Positions 63,083-64,000 of a stretch of 64,000 nucleotides of DNA are shown here, in pieces. How positions within the stretch are numbered: position 1 is the first letter of the stretch; every line of letters begins with the position of its first letter. Source of the DNA: Campylobacterales bacterium (lineage in GTDB: Bacteria > Campylobacterota > Campylobacteria > Campylobacterales > QNZT01); assembly GCA_024278835.1 (NCBI GenBank), contig JAJRSK010000029.1, positions 91,031-155,030 on the forward strand, given 5' to 3'. The notes under the pieces were generated by a model, which made no database searches, was not told the origin of the DNA, and was given only the letters and a program-made list of their open reading frames with translations. The position numbers were made by a program, and so were the translations under genes.

Positions 63083-63838
63083 TTAGCCTTTAGCCTTCTC
63101 GTAGGCTTTTGAAATGGCTTTTATCAAACCATCCCTAACTTTCCCCTCTTCCAATGCAGCATACCCAGCAGCCGTCGTACCCCCTGGGCTCATCACTTCA
63201 TCTTTGATGATAGCAGGATGTTTCTCATTGAGTAGTGGAGAGAACCCTTCAAAAAGCCCTCTCACAAGCGTATAAGCATCTTCTCGTTTTAATCCCTCTT
63301 TTACGGCACCATCACTAAGTGCTTCTGCCACAAGTGCTAAAAATGCTGGTCCACTTCCTGCCACAGCCGTGGCAATATCTATCTCTTTTTCGCTCGAGAG
63401 CCATAAAGCAGTACCAATACTTTCACAAATAAGCATCGCCTCTTTTTTAAAAGTCTCATCTCCAAAAACTGTTGTCATAGATTTTTGATGTGAAGCGGCT
63501 AGATTTGGCATAGTACGTACATAAGATTTTGCTTTGATATGTTTCTTGAGAGAGGATAATGAGGTTCCTGCTAGTACGGAAAGAAGTGCATTTGCTTCTC
63601 CTGTGAAATGACTACTTACAGATTCAAGTGCATAAGGTTTCACACAAAAGATGAGATTTTTTCCTTCGATATCAAATGAGTTTTCAAATCCACCTGCACT
63701 TTTTATCTTGGGATAACGCGTCACAAGAGCTGCTAATTTTGCACTATCTCGCCCAGCAACTTCTATATCATGATAGACAATCGCGCCTTGTATGATAGCC
63801 TCAGCCATCTTTCCTGTACCAATGATAGTTAATTTCAT
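63083..63838 (-). CDS. proC: Pyrroline-5-carboxylate reductase
   Basis: MKLTIIGTGKMAEAII, AVAGSGPAFLALVAEALSDGAVKEGL, VMSPGGTTAAGY. Confidence 0.93.
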   Translation of the reverse strand: MKLTIIGTGKMAEAIIQGAIVYHDIEVAGRDSAKLAALVTRYPKIKSAGGFENSFDIEGKNLIFCVKPYALESVSSHFTGEANALLSVLAGTSLSSLKKHIKAKSYVRTMPNLAASHQKSMTTVFGDETFKKEAMLICESIGTALWLSSEKEIDIATAVAGSGPAFLALVAEALSDGAVKEGLKREDAYTLVRGLFEGFSPLLNEKHPAIIKDEVMSPGGTTAAGYAALEEGKVRDGLIKAISKAYEKAKG

Positions 63839-64000
63839 AGATACTCCGAAATTGGCTCTGCCATACCAAAACTAGAATCATCTAGTGCCACTTGCACTAA
63901 CAAACTTTTGGTATGATTTAAAATCATTGGTGCCGCAAAATTGACCCTTGAATTTTCAATTACAGAATCCACTATCATCGTACAATACACACGCACATTA
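63835..64000 (-). CDS. fliW: Flagellar assembly factor FliW, C-terminal part (runs off the window edge)
   Basis: My translation of the minus strand: NVRVYCTMIVDSVIENSRVNFAAPMILNHTKSLLVQVALDDSSFGMAEPISEYL*; proC-fliW adjacency is known in Campylobacter. Missing from the ORF track. Confidence 0.75.
   Translation of the reverse strand, partial: NVRVYCTMIVDSVIENSRVNFAAPMILNHTKSLLVQVALDDSSFGMAEPISEYL

Noticed and set aside
1-64000. tRNA, rRNA and insertion sequence elements
   Set aside because: By eye I found no T-arm-like GGTTCRANYCC context in intergenic DNA, no rRNA-like stretches and no transposase or integrase ORF; gaps are short. A tRNAscan/Rfam run would settle it.

Overview
The window is chromosomal sequence from a Campylobacterota (epsilonproteobacterial) genome, close to Sulfurimonas/Sulfurovum-type organisms; this is inferred from gene content and order (dapA/SDR/pgsA/rseP, proC-fliW, DUF342, rpoN, lptB). 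It is densely coded, with about 60 CDSs, mostly housekeeping: dapD, gpsA, gatB, atpB, purU, leuB/leuD, rpoN, lptB, tsaE, trpD, argG, kdsB, trpC, TRAP permeases, ddl, ruvA, murJ, cysS, an msbA-like ABC transporter, pyrD, M16 peptidase, dapA, pgsA, rseP, yggS, rpmB, argJ, proC and a partial fliW. I found no tRNA, rRNA, CRISPR array or transposase. The points that stand out are: (1) the 10-nt perfect palindrome TATCATGATA, which I counted by eye at 34 exact copies on this window (chance expectation is well below 1), in genes, at start/stop junctions and in intergenic DNA, resembling a highly iterated palindrome (HIP1-like) system; (2) two adjacent giant modular exoprotein genes (1836 aa and about 2317 aa), each preceded by a near-consensus flagellar sigma-28 promoter (TAAASTTT-N11-GTCGATAT) and sharing a C-terminal domain that ends in KIDW; (3) a candidate small RNA after kdsB with a 14-bp stem presenting CUCCUCC in its loop, behind the same -10 sequence; (4) an in-frame amber codon splitting a DEAD-box helicase, and an in-frame stop between two parts of a K+ channel/RCK protein; (5) a perfect 20-bp inverted repeat, a 15-bp in-frame tandem repeat (PKLET), and an XRE regulator with a palindromic operator. 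Gene calls rest on reading the translations; no database search was run.
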